Shown here one piece after another: positions 19,208 through 30,756 of a DNA stretch of 33,824 nt (position 1 is the first letter of the stretch; each line of letters starts with the position of its first letter). Source of the stretch: Chara braunii (taxonomy: Eukaryota; Streptophyta; Charophyceae; Charales; Characeae); NCBI GenBank assembly GCA_003427395.1, contig BFEA01000257.1, positions 1,568,431-1,602,254 on the forward strand, read 5' to 3'. Below the pieces are notes generated by a model. That model ran no database searches, was not told the DNA's origin, and saw only the letters and a program-made list of their open reading frames with translations. The translations under genes and the position numbers were made by a program.

Positions 19208-21625
19208 TTAGGCTGACTGGCAGTCCCAGTTACTCCGAAGGAGAGCACCCGCGGGAACCAGGTACTTAGACAGTTAGAATAGTCTTTCGCCCCTATACCT
19301 AGCTTGACGGACGATTTTTGTCGGCCTGCATTACTGCGGACTCTGCCACAGCTCCCCTCCGGTTCGCTCCACCCTTCGCGCCCCCAATGGTTAAGCTCGC
19401 ACCCACAGGCACCAACTGGCTGCAGGGCTTACAGCGCAATTCCCGGTGTCGATCAAGGTAGCAACAACAAATATCTTAATAGCACTTTGGAGACTATAGT
19501 GGAAAACGGTTCCATGTGACCCGCAACTTGTGATCTGTTGTGGTCCCCCACGATGCCCCGGACTTCTTGCGCTCCGGCCCTGTTGGTCTACGTTCAAAAG
19601 AAAAAGGTCGAATACAAGGGCTTTATTAGCAACTCGAACGCGCAGGGGTCCGGACTAACTCCTAAAACCGGTACCACACCCTGCCTAAAAGTGATAGACA
19701 AAATAGAACGGATAACAGCAATAACATATAATAATAAAATCAATAATCATAAAAATAAGGCAAAAAATGTTGTATTGCTTTGGTCCCCCCGCACTACCCT
19801 GTGGGCAGCAAAACCACAAGGATAGCCTCGCCAGACCCTCAACCCTTCGATTTCTCCTCATCGCTCCAATACTCCTTCGACGTCGTCAGTTGTCCTTGGT
19901 CCTTGAATCTCCCTGACGAAAGTCTGACACCGTAACCAATTGTGCTAGGACCAAGGCTGGGCTTAATACTAGTGGCATGACTTTTCAACTGGTGTTGCGA
20001 CACGTGCGGCACGCCAAGTGTTACCCAGTGACTGCGCCGGCTTACCGACTAATCCTACGACTTTTGTGCCCCCCCCCAACCGTACGGACGCTAGTCCCTA
20101 ATCTTCTACCCTTATTCTCTTTCCATTTATTACACCTCCCCGGGTCTCCGTCGACGTCGCTGTTCGCACGTACGCACAAGCCGCGATCAAGCGCACAAAC
20201 CAATAGACGAAATCTTTTGATCCTAGTTTAAGTCGAAAACAAAATTTTGGTCGTCAACCACGTTGGCTTTACAATCATCAACAAGAAAAGAGACCACCAG
20301 CGCCTTGAGTCTGCGCGCCCACACACTCTCTAATTTTAGTCAACCACTTAGCCAACGTAATTGAAATGCAGCCACGACTCGCGTGGTGTACTCGAACTTT
20401 AAACTAAACTTATTGTTTTCACTTGCAAAAACCAGGGCGGATACCCTTGTAAGGGTATTCACATCGACAACGTGCACCCCTCTGCACACTCCACCCTTGA
20501 TCGCCTTCATCCGCCACCCCTCACCAACACTTCAACCCAAATCCGGCGCGCAGTGCATCATGGACCTCCCCCCCGCGACCAATGCTGCTTAAGGGATAGG
20601 ATAAGATAATAATAATAGTGACAATAAATTGAAAAATATATATTTATGCAAATCAATCAAATCAAGAACTGAACCAGTCAATGAAAAACTCAGTCTACAT
20701 ATCTGTTGTTCGAACATAACCAACCAATTCAATGAATGAATAAATCGATCAATCAAAAAATTGAGTGGATAAAAAGAAAATCAATCACTGACCCGACAAA
20801 TTGATCTACTACAATAAGACTGAATGGATGAAGTGTTTGAAAATCGTAAGGGGGCGGTAGGAGGCTGGAGCGGGATTGGCGGGGACGAAGTCCGTCAAAA
20901 AACAAAACTGAAGAAGAAGCAAAAAGAAAGAGAAAAACATAATCTTGCAAACAAAAGAACAACATATGTGACACTAACCACGTATAACCATTGAGGAAAT
21001 ATGACGTATACACGACAAAATTGGAGAGACCCCGTCGTTGAAATCGCCAAGTTCATCAAAGACAACACTCTGTCATGACCAACACATTTCTACAAGCCTA
21101 CACCTTATCCTCACCAACAGACAACTGCATCCGGCCACCATAACCATGGACTACTCCCTCATGCGCACGTGTGCAGCCTGTCGGCAGTTCCAAATGGAAA
21201 TGCACAATATTTCCCTTGTTTCCCTGACTTTGTGTGCGCATGCCACCACGCTTGGAAAGTGGTGGTAACAGACCCACCATCGTTATCGACAGGATGCACA
21301 GTACTTCCGACCATTTTTTTTCATATATTTTTTTCCTCCTGCCCCCAAAAGCGTTACATCGCACATACAACGCACGAACAAGGGCGCCGACGGAGGTCTG
21401 ATCGGCGCGTCCTGGATTTCAAACTCGGCCTAAAGAAAACGGTACCATTCTGGCCCAAACAGCTACCAGACCCCTACTTGCCGAGCCCACTGTCGAACCC
21501 CTCACAACTCCTGTGTTAACCAGCGCCCATTTGTTTTTCAAGCAGAGAAAGGTACTGGTGGTTTAAGGTCTGTTTTAGTACGAAAAACCTCTGTGATTAC
21601 CCACAACCCGCCACACTCATTAACA
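19208..21625. other. No recognisable gene
   Basis: C-rich on the plus strand up to about 20.58 kb, then AT-rich to about 21.0 kb. Open frames stay below 120 codons and show no motif. No repeats, tRNA or other RNA structures were recognised. Confidence 0.5.
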
Positions 21626-21629
21626 GTTT

Positions 21630-22620
21630 TCACGTTCGCCTGGGCCACCTTGTTTTTCCGGGCAACCTGGCCTTTCAAGGACCAAGGAAGGTCCCAACCA
21701 AAAAAACAACAACAAAAATAAAAAAACTCCGAAGAAAAACAATGTTATGCAAAAAAATAAACTGATTTTTTTTTTTTTTTTGCGAAAAGGGTGTTTCTTT
21801 TTTAACAAAGCTGGGAATCGCAGCCAGTATCCCTTAAAAAAGAAGAAGGTGAAACCCCCTGAACCCCTGAACAGGGAATCATTGCCCGAGGTCAGAGGGT
21901 CCACCCTGTGTGTTGTAACCAGCTATCTGTGGCTGCAATGCAAGCAACCAGGCCATGTGTCATATACTATCCTCCTATGCACATTCTCCCCCAGACACAT
22001 TGCATCACCCAGTATTCTCACCGTTTCCAAATTCCACCTGCTACTACAAAACTACAAAACTAAAAAAACTACATTATTGCAAGCCTACAAAAAACTACAA
22101 AACTACAAAAACTACACAATTACAAACCTACAAAAAGTGAAAAAACTACAAAACTACAAAAACTACAGAATTACAAACCTACAAAACTAGCTCTACTACC
22201 TGTACTGAGCCACAAAGGCGGCATACCTATCCTCAAGTTAAGAACAAGAAGCAGCAAACAAACAGTTGTACAACCAACAACAGCAAACAGCAAACAAGAT
22301 AGCAACCAAAGGTTTGTAAACTGAACAACTTTTGTCTCAGGGTCACATCAAAATTCGTTACCAAACTTAACATGAAAACTAAAATTAAAAAAAGTACTAT
22401 ATATTATATCGTCAAATCGGAATTGTCCAGTAAACCATAGGCGGAGAGGGAGAAGAGGACAACAAACAAGGGGTTGTGACAAACTGTTTCGTCGGTGAAG
22501 GTTGAACCCTCAACAGTCTGCACACTCCCCTAACTGATTACACGGTAACTGATACATGTATATTTCTTTTTTGCTCGGACGGGCAAGTGGTCCCGGGCCA
22601 GTCTGGTAGCCTAGACAACG
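21630..22620 (-). repeat. Dispersed repeat family R, inverted copy 3 (interrupted)
   Basis: On the minus strand, from high to low coordinates, the blocks are CTAGGCTACCAGACTGGCCC with ACCACTTGCCCG (22560-22617), then GATGTGACCCTGAGACAAAA (about 22345-22320), then a CAGTTTATTTTTTTGCATAA block, a T-rich tract and TGGTCCTTGAAAGGCC with the first GC hairpin (21770-21640). The order matches copies 1 and 2 at 2.0-2.6 kb. About 550 bp of foreign sequence, including a minisatellite, separates the last two blocks. Confidence 0.75.
22040..22190. repeat. ACTACAAA-rich minisatellite
   Basis: The words CTACAAAACTACAAA and ATTACAAACCTACAAA recur with small changes over about 150 bp, giving two larger units of about 55 bp (one ending near 22130, the next near 22190). 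The plus-strand open frame across it is repeat-derived. Confidence 0.9.
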
Positions 22621-22898
22621 AATCTCAATCCTAGAAAAAACAAACAGCAAATCAACGGGACGCCAGACTTTAAGCTGTCTCCCACCGACATTATTTGAAA
22701 TCCTATGTTTCATCTTGCCTTTCTCTCGTAATGTAACAATTCTGAGAAGATCCGTGTCATTATCAGCGCTCATTGTTGGCCAATGGAAAAACAGAGGTTC
22801 AATAATCTGAGCAGGAGTTAGCATATCTCAACGCTGTTTTTTCCCACCTTGCGCTTTCTGCACTTTCTTCTTACGCTGCCTGCCGCGCACGTTGAACC
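22621..22898 (-). other. Unrecognised minus-strand open frame region
   Basis: A minus-strand frame starting at 22824 (MLTPAQIIEPLFFHWPTMSA) runs about 65 codons with ordinary composition before entering the family R copy at about 22620, where the reading becomes repeat sequence. A basic stretch (RGRQRKKKVQKAQGGKKQR) lies upstream in another segment, ended by a stop. It could be a fragment of an old gene or element. I do not recognise it. Confidence 0.25.
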
Positions 22899-23220
22899 TT
22901 TTTTTTTTTTTTTTTCCCCAAGCCCTGGGTGATGCTAGAGGTGCTGGTATAGGCAGCCACCGCTAGCACCCCCAGGCAAGCTCCATTTATTGGTGGGGAG
23001 CAACACCTGCAGGAAACCGGGTCCACCGTCCTTTACATTTGAAAAAAAACATGAGGAATCACGAGATAGCGTGCTGGAAACCAAGTCCAGCATCCCATCG
23101 CGAACTATCCTGTACTTTCCAAACCTAAAACCTTGGGCTGGGGCCCAGCAGGGCCACTGGGGGGCACCAGTGGTCCCTGTCTGTTCCCCAGCCTACCACA
23201 CTATCCTTTAAGAATTGATT
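22899..23220 (-). mobile_element. LINE 3' tail, solo (copy C)
   Basis: A 17-nt T run (22899-22915; the poly(A) tail on the minus strand) is preceded, in element direction, by sequence closely matching the 3' UTR of LINE copy A. Both have CTCCCCACCAATA then ATGGAG, the hairpin motif near TGGACCCGGTTTCC (23009-23027, 23073-23091) and the second hairpin CCACTGG...CCAGTGG (23154-23173). No coding sequence is attached, so this is a severely 5'-truncated insertion, or a short element that uses a LINE-type 3' end. Confidence 0.8.
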
Positions 23221-23408
23221 GAGTAGGCTTAAAAAAAGACATTTTCGCTCTCAGGAGGAGGGCGCCAAAAAAAACAGTACAAACTGAAACTATTTTAGCC
23301 TTGGTTCTACTTATTGTAGACTACTCAGAAACCTTCAGACTGCCTGCTCAAAACAAACTAGCCTAGCCTTGCTTCCTTTTGGTATCAGATAAAGTGCTAA
23401 ATTATGTC
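23221..23408. other. Spacer between LINE copies C and B
   Basis: About 190 bp with no gene. It contains A-runs and a short GC word (GGAGGGCGCC). It may be original target sequence. Confidence 0.4.
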
Positions 23409-25700
23409 TTTTTTTTTTTTTTTTAGCAGAACAAAAACAGAAGACCAGCTGATTGTAAGTGGGAATAGGGCTCCCTGGGGGGCACCGGGAAGGAGTTCCT
23501 TCGTACTCAGGAAGGGATTTCTGAGAGAGAGAGGGCATGGGGCGGGAAAGGATCAGGAAAATCCAAGGGGGGGGGAAACGGGTTGAGGGTTCTATGTGTG
23601 TCCAATCCTTAAAGATTAGACGATAGTCTCGTATTTCATCCAAAACCTGTGTTCCTTCTCCCTTATCTCCACTCCATTCCACTTTTGCAATCCAACCTTC
23701 TCTCTCCCTGCCTACCCATTTTGTGCAAAAGGCTGAAATTTGTCTCTTAACATCGCCCCCTTGCTTAAAGACATCTAATTGTGCTTTTGTGTCCAACCAC
23801 CTCTGTGTGAGTTCACAGTGCACCTGTTGCTGCATCTGCTCAGTAATCTCCGGCCCTTCCACTCTCACCTTCTCCATTACTAGTGTACATCTCTGCCACC
23901 AAAGTGCCCATATGACCGCCCTCCTTCCAATTCGGAACATGTTTTCTACAAAGGTCGTGGCCGTTTCCTTCAGTGGCCAGTGCCCGACCAAAATGGCTTG
24001 CCAAGACCAGGGTAAAGGGACTGCAGGTACCATTTTTCTCCATACGCGGTCCCACCATCTCCAAATAAACTGGGCAATTGGACATTGCATGAAGATGTGT
24101 TCGATGGTTTCCGCCTTTTTTTAGAAGGGAAAGAGGCTCTGACACCTTTGACACTACGGGAGTAGCTTACCTTGTTGTTCTAGACTGATACGGTCCGTCA
24201 GCCAATCATTGGTTGGCAGACAACGATGGATAATCTGGTATTGCAGGGAGGTGATTTTCATGGGTTTGGATTTTTGTTCATTGAACCATTTGATCGGTAG
24301 CAGGAGGGAGCGGTCTACATTTAGGTGTCTAGCCCATCGGTCGTTGATTGTGTCTCTCAACCTCCTTTTAGGTCGGAGCATCTTGTAGGTTGATTTGACC
24401 GTCAGTTGGAATAGGATGATCTGGCCTCCCTTCCTCTGGGGAAGTTCCATGACCATTCTGCTGGGTCAGAAACCAGATCCTGAATGGGTTTGGTCGGCTG
24501 AAAAACCACTTCCTGTCCCTTCTCTTCCATGACTCTCACGCGGTATACTGATGTTTTATCTTTCCATTCAAAAGGAGCTCTATTGTCAATGAGAGCCCCA
24601 GATCTTGTGGTGGAGTAGTATTCGACCAGGACAGTCTGTGGGGAGACCATATGTATCAGGCCTATCCTTGGAGGGTGTTCCGTATCTGCTACCCAATCGC
24701 CCTCCTTTAAGAAGGGTCCCTATCCAAAGGTTTGGTACCATGCCAACGGAATAGCCTCAATCAGGTCATCCAGAGATTCTTCTATATGATGACAGTATCG
24801 CAATATGTCTCGCATGTGGTTTTCTGATTTCCAATCCCTTCTATCCTTATCCTAGAGGTCCCCCACCCTGAGCACCCCTCGCTTTACCCAACTTTTCCAA
24901 GGTGAAGAGAACTCCACATGACACAACCTCTTGAATCGGTCACCCATCGATTTCCGAAGAGGGGTTGTCGATAGACCTCCTCCCATCTGGTCGGGTAGAT
25001 CTTATCTGGGAGTGGAAGCTTGCGCCATGTTTCTAGCAGGGATGGCCAGAAGTTGTCCTTTGCCTGACTGTCGTTGTTCAAACCCCCCATTCTTTGGGGG
25101 GGCTTTCGCGGGATTGTCCAGAACCGGTCTTCAGCCATGTCAAGGGGTGTATTGTTTGGGGAGTTTCATGAGTCAAACGGGACAAGTGTTCTAGGGCTAA
25201 AACACACAACATATATTGGAGGGAGAAAATAAGTTTTTTTATCCATTTCAGTCGCAGCGCTTGCACCTGTGTGGCCGGGTCAATTATTCCCAAGCCTCCC
25301 CCAGATTTTGGCTCAATAATCGAGTCCCACGCCACGCGACTTATTACGTTATTCTGGTCGTTGTCGCCTCTCCATAGGAAGGTTGTCACCTTTTTCCTTA
25401 AGCTTCTCAAAGTTGTTTTACTTAGTGGCCACAACAACGATTTGTACCATAGAGCCGCGAAGACCACATTGTTGAGGACCAAGGCTCGACCGAAAATGGA
25501 TGTGTGTTTGTTATTCCAATTGTTTAAGTTTTGTTGTGCCGGGGCATAAATCCATTCGTCGTTGGAGGGTGGGCGCCCCACTGTGGTCATGGATATCCCT
25601 AAGATCCTGACCCGCGCGTTGAACCCCAATAATGGCTAACTCAAGACTATCAAGAGCAAGATCTACTGCGAAACAGCTGGGTATAGGAAGGTAGTGTTCT
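23409..25700 (-). mobile_element. L1-like LINE, 5' truncated (copy B)
   Basis: This copy starts abruptly next to the poly(A) tail of copy A (25710-25729) and ends in its own poly(A) (T run at 23409-23424). It keeps only the C-terminal third of ORF2. The encoded protein follows copy A over its whole length but is clearly diverged, so this is a different subfamily and not a tandem duplicate. 5' truncation with a 3' poly(A) tail is the classic product of target-primed reverse transcription. Target-site duplications were not found by eye. Confidence 0.85.
23430..25640 (-). pseudogene. LINE copy B: ORF2 C-terminal part with zf-RVT
   Basis: Pieces in order: RT thumb/connection with SNDEWIYAPAQQNLNNWNNK, RALVLNNVVFAALWYKSL and TTFLWRGDN, GGGLGIIDPATQVQALRLKW (25078-25629); LLETWRKLPLPDKIYPTRWE and VYRQPLFGNRWV (24884-25138); a GDWV...YRVR module (24402-24715); and the zf-RVT zinc finger, RCLPTNDWLTDRISLEQQGK, CQRC, then ETIEHIFMQCPIAQFIWRWW (about 24040-24260). 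A C-terminal segment with GREREGWIAKVEW follows to near the poly(A) tail. The zinc residues C..C...H...C are present. Stops and at least four frame changes make it nonfunctional. The zinc finger in this family assists RNA or target binding. Confidence 0.85.
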
Positions 25701-25729
25701 GCACCAACCTTTTTTTTTTTTTTTTTTTT

Positions 25730-26157
25730 ATAAACAAAACAACTCCATCTATTGGTGGGGAGGATCACCTGCTGGAAACCGGGTCCAGCGTCCCTTGAAT
25801 ACATCATTACAATCTTTCCATTTAAGAAGACACCACTATGCTGGAAAACGGGTCCAGCGTCTCATATAAAAACTATAACCCCCCTTCCTAGCCTGTGGTC
25901 AGGTCCAGTAAAGGGTGGAAGGCCACTGGAAGGCACTAGTGGCATTTCCTTCCTTCGCCCGGCCTCAGCCTACCCTCTACTTCCCTCGTGGCGTCTATTG
26001 TATTCAATGGTATTCTGAGAATCATGTGTTGAGAGATCCGCTCAATGTCCTAAAATGGGATACCTCTCTTCTGCAGGAAAACGGGTCCAGCGTCCTTTAA
26101 AAACCATTTCAGAATGGAAACGACATTAATCTACTGGAAACCGGGTCCAAGAAATAA
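25730..26157 (-). repeat. LINE 3' UTR with hairpin repeats (copy A)
   Basis: Four copies of a 19-nt hairpin, GCTGGACCCGGTTTCCAGC on the element strand, lie at 25771-25789, 25840-25858, 26073-26091 and, shortened, 26134-26150. The stem is GCTGGA/TCCAGC and the loop is 7 nt. The third carries a mismatch. A second hairpin (CCACTAG, UGCCUU loop, CCAGUGG) lies at 25923-25942. The last 50 nt before the tail (CTCCCCACCAATAGATGGAG) match copy C almost exactly. Confidence 0.85.
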
Positions 26158-29100
26158 TCAGGACGGGAATGGTACCACCAGAGACAAAGGGTGAGGGGGG
26201 AAAGGGTCTGCGAAATCCTGAGCAGGCCGCATCAGGATGGTGGGATTAATCTTTGTACACTCGCGAAAGTGCAGTTGATAATCTTTTGTAACCCTTGCCT
26301 GTTGTCCCCTCTGTGTCTGTCCACCCTCTACCCAGGTTACCCTTGCTACCCAACCTTCCCTCCTCCCGCCCAACCAATCCTCGCAAAACTGCGGGATGAC
26401 TCTGTCAATATTCTTGTTGGTATGCAACTGCTTTAGATTTTCCTTAACCGCCCCCCACTGGGCCGCAATCTCGTGTTGAACCAAAAGTCTTAGGTGCTCC
26501 GTGGTTTCCCCCTCTTCTACCTCTGCCCCCTCTATTTCCATAATACATCTTCTCAACCATATTACCCATAGGACAACCCGCCTTCCCAGGTAGAACATAT
26601 TTTTCTGTAAATGTATTCCCTTGGATCTGGAGGAAGTGTCCCAAAAGTATAGCCCTCCATTCCCATGGCCAAGTCGATCCCGGTATCATGTGTCGCCAAA
26701 TCTTGTCCCACCACCTCCATAGTAGAACAGCCGTGCGACACTGAAGGAAAATGTGCTCTATTGTCTCGACGCATTTTTTACTGGGGTAGCCTTGGAGGCA
26801 TCTCTGACACCACGGCAGTGCTCGCCCCTCTTGTTCCAAATGGGAGTGATCTATTAGCCAATCGTTAGTTGGTAAGCACCGGTGAGCGATCTGCCATTGT
26901 AGGGCGAAGATCTTTGCCGGCCTCTTCCCATAATCCGCCAACCACCTTATGGGTTTTAGCAAGCCATGATCCACGTTGAGATGGTGATACCATCTATCCT
27001 CTACAATATCTCGCAGCCTACGTTTAGGTCTAAGCATTCGGTATACTGACTTAGATTTTAAGTCCGCAAGTGTTATTGCCCATGCCCTTCCTCCCCTACC
27101 TGAATTTCCAGAGTCTCTTGGATCATTCCCAGACCAATGTCACTCCTCGGGATCGAAGGGGAGATCCTCAATCGGGGTCCTAGGTCGATAGGCTCTCCAT
27201 CCTTTACATTCGTAAAGAGCTCTGACGCGATATACTTCTGTTTTTTCTTTCCAGATAAAGGGTTGGCTGCTCCCTCGTAGTTGATCCTCATTTTGGATGG
27301 AGAAAACTTCTATCAGCACTTGCGTTTGGCCTACCAAGTGAACCTGCTCTACTTGATTTTCACAGTTAAGGAAACCCACCCAGTCCCCTTCTACCAAACA
27401 AGGGCCTTTCCGGAGCGTGATGTATCAGTGAAGGAAAAACTATCAATGAAATCGTTAAATGCGCCCTCAGTGAAATGACAGTATCGCAACCATGAACGCA
27501 TTATTTCTATAGTTTTCCAGTCCCTTGTATTCACGTCCCAAAGATCCCCCACCCTCCTGACCCCGTGTTTCACCTAACCTTTCCATGGAGAATCTGAGCT
27601 ACACCTCACTCGACCGAGAGAATTTGTGATCAGTCTATTACCAAATAGGGGTTGTCTGAAAATTTCCTCCCACCTATTTGGAGTTGGGCGATCAGGAGGG
27701 GGAAGCTTCCTCCATACTCGTAAAAGGCGCAGCCATTGTTCATTTGCGGGGTCCCCATTTCTATATTTCCTTGGGAGCTTTCAGCTCCGGTCTTCGAGCC
27801 ACACTAGAGGGTCGGTCTCAAATGGGGCCTCGGGGGCAAGGCTGTAATTTGAGTCAAGGCAAGAGGGACCCAGGGCAAGGATGATGAGAAGATGAGATGT
27901 CGGAGTCAACGAAAGTGGAGTGCATGGAACTGCGTGGACGGATCCACAATTCCAAGCCCCCTCTCCGGCCCTTGGCTGAATTATCGAATCCCATGCTACC
28001 CAACTAATCGCATGGGGATTGTTACTATCCCCCCTCCATAAAAAGACCGCCAGTTGTCGTTTAAAAGACTTGAGGCCCCTGGTGCTCATAGGCCGTAGTA
28101 TGACTTTATACCAGAGTGTGGCTAATACCACATTGTTAATGACCAAAGCCCGTCCGAATATATAAGACTTAGTGTGTTTATTGTTCCACCCTGCGAGCTT
28201 ATTGTGAGCCCGACCCATCAGCCATTCATCATTAGAGACTGGTTTACCCTTGGTTATAACCAATGCTCCCAGAATTCTAAGTGCGTCATCTAGGGGAAGC
28301 CAGGTAATACGGGGATTCTCAGGGGGCCTACCTCCTTGATGATGTAGCCATCTTTTGACCCCAATTGATAGTCATATCTGACAATCTACAAAACCTATTC
28401 ATAAGACTCTGGACTTCCTCTATATTATTATGTAATGTCGCCTCAACCATAATAGTGAGATCGTCAGCAAAAAGGGAACAGATCGGTACTGCCTCCTCAG
28501 GTATATTCGTTATCTTAATCGGAGTCAGATCCTTATTGTGCCTTAGATTGGTTGATAGTGTCTCCATAATGACTAAGAAGAGGTAGGATGTGATAGGGTT
28601 ACCTTGTCTCACCGACCTCTGAAGTTTAAAGGAGGAGTCACCGACCCATTAACTTGTACACAGGTGGTGGCGTTGTTATGGAGAATCTTTACCCATCGTC
28701 TAAAGATAGGTCCGAAGTTAATTTTTTCTAGGCATCTGTCCAGGAAAAGGCGGTCGACGTGGTCATAGACTTTCTCGAAATCAATAAAAATAATGGCCGC
28801 ATTTGCCCGATTCCTTTGTATCAGTTGAACTACTTCATTCACCAGGAGGATGTTCTCTTATATATTCCTACTAGCCATAAAACCTGTCTGTGTTGGGTGT
28901 ATAACATCCTCCAAGACCGATGCCATACGATTTGCCATGACTTTCGAAAGCATTTTATAGACTACTGTAAGAAGGGTGATAGGTCGATAATTCCGTATAT
29001 TCATTTTATCCCCTTTTTTGTATAGCAACGACAGTACCCCTTTACCCACTACTTCCCCCATCTCCCCAACATCTCATACCTCCTTATAGTATTCTCACAG

Positions 29101-30756
29101 GTCCGAGCTTAGGTCCGTTCACATTGCTTCCCAAAACTCTTTAGGGAAGTCATCAATACCCGGGGTTTTTTCCTCCTTCATTTCGAGAAGCGCAACCCAT
29201 ATTTCATCTTTAGTCAAATTTTCCTCCAATCGGTCGCGTTGTTGCGGGGAAAGGCGTCAGTCCATAGGAAGTAAGAATTCTTCGAGTTCTTTTTCCCATA
29301 CTTCCTCCAGTGGGGTCAGGATTTGGGAAGTGTACAGTTGTTTGAAAAAAATCATCGTGATCAATGTGCAATGGGCGGTATCGGTTGCAATAACCTCCTC
29401 CCTCTTGGCTGGTTCATAGAGTGCCTCAATTACGGCTCTTCTCGCGCTGGCCGTAGCCATCACGAAGAAATAAGTGTCCATTGTGGCTTTCTGAGTAAAC
29501 TTGACCATTTTCCCTCGAATTCGGATTCCTTGCCATCTATGTTGTGCATATGTCAGGAGTTGATCCTTTATTATCTGAATGGACGCGGTGAAATGTTGTG
29601 AATCTTCCTGTTGTTTCAGGTCTAGTAATTCCTTATGAATACTCAATTTTTGCTAATACCGCTGGACTGCTCTAACCTTAGAGAATTCCTTACACTTTTT
29701 AGCCATGAAAATTAACCCGTTATTAAACCATGTAGAGACTAAATCAAAGAGATGCTTTTATTGGCGCCAAAATTGCCATTCGAGTCGAATCATTTGTATA
29801 AATGGGTCATCCCTTAAGAGGGAAATATTAAGTTTGTAAAACCCCGGCCCTTGATCCGGCCTTTTCCTCATTGTTAAAATTAGTCTTCATGTCTTATGAT
29901 CAAGTCCTGGGAACGGGCTGCATGAAAGGATAGATGACCAGCGCAGTGCCCCCTCCAAGTCATTGGAAAGAAAGATAAGATCGATTCGTGATTTGGATAA
30001 GCGCGTCGGGTTGTTGTCTCTTATGCATGTAAACGCTCGGTCCTCCGGGTGCAACCGACGAAAGGTGTCAAAAACCGAGAGGGTTTCACAAAATTTTGAT
30101 ATCATTTGCTCATCCTCAACCGCGGCAAAAGGAAGAGTCTCCTGGGCATACCATCTATCCAGTCTTCTATCTGGAGTGACATTGAAATCACCTGCTACGA
30201 TCGGGGGGATGCCCTCGGGGACTTGTGCTCCTAGATTACATAGGAAGGCCCTTCGTTCACTGACTGTGTTGGGCGAGTAGATGCATAGGATACAAAGTAA
30301 CTCCAATTCGAGCATACCTAATACAGAGGCCCACCGCTGATCTTCCTCGTCCACCGCCCAGTGGACTAACTGGAATCTGGAATCGTGGGGGATCCAGATT
30401 GCTACACCTGCTGATCCCGGCCTAGGGGAATGAGCCCTCACAGTCGAGTGAGGCCAGACCATCTTATGGGCCTTATTATTCTCCGGGTTGTCCTGCAAGT
30501 GGGTCTCTTTCACGCAGATCACATCTGGCCATCTCTTTCCCCCAACCCCTCTAAGTTGATCCCAGATGGCATGGTGTTTCTTAGGCTTACTGGATGCCAG
30601 GCCATTAACATTAATGGAGCGAAGATCCAAGTCTGTTGTCTTTACGCATTGCTGCCAAGCAGGATTTTTGCAGTATAGCACATCTAAATCCGTGTACGAC
30701 AGATTCATGGCAAAAAATTCAAAGAGGGTGCCATTTTTTGACGTCCCATCTTTCAA
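26158..30756 (-). pseudogene. LINE copy A ORF2: endonuclease, RT, zf-RVT
   Basis: Copies LINE RNA at a nicked target. The APE endonuclease (29887-30756) shows SINVNGLAS, VICVKETHL, VAGDFNVTPD, SRIDLIFLSND and LDH, so the catalytic Asn, Glu, Asp, Asn, Asp and His are all present. The RT shows TPGIDDFPKEFW, NYRPITLLTVVYKMLSKVMA, FIDFEKVYDHVDR (first Asp), SVRQGNPITSYLF and FADDLTIM (the Asp pair). Thumb/connection (27781-28263), a GDWV...YRVR module (27140-27397) and zf-RVT (CQRC, then ETIEHIFLQCRTAVLLWRWW, about 26690-26860) follow. There are stops after LDHKT (29887) and frameshifts near 28615 and 27960. A start at 30708 lies 10 nt past the ORF1 stop; the first ATG, at 30756, overlaps ORF1. 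Confidence 0.9.
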
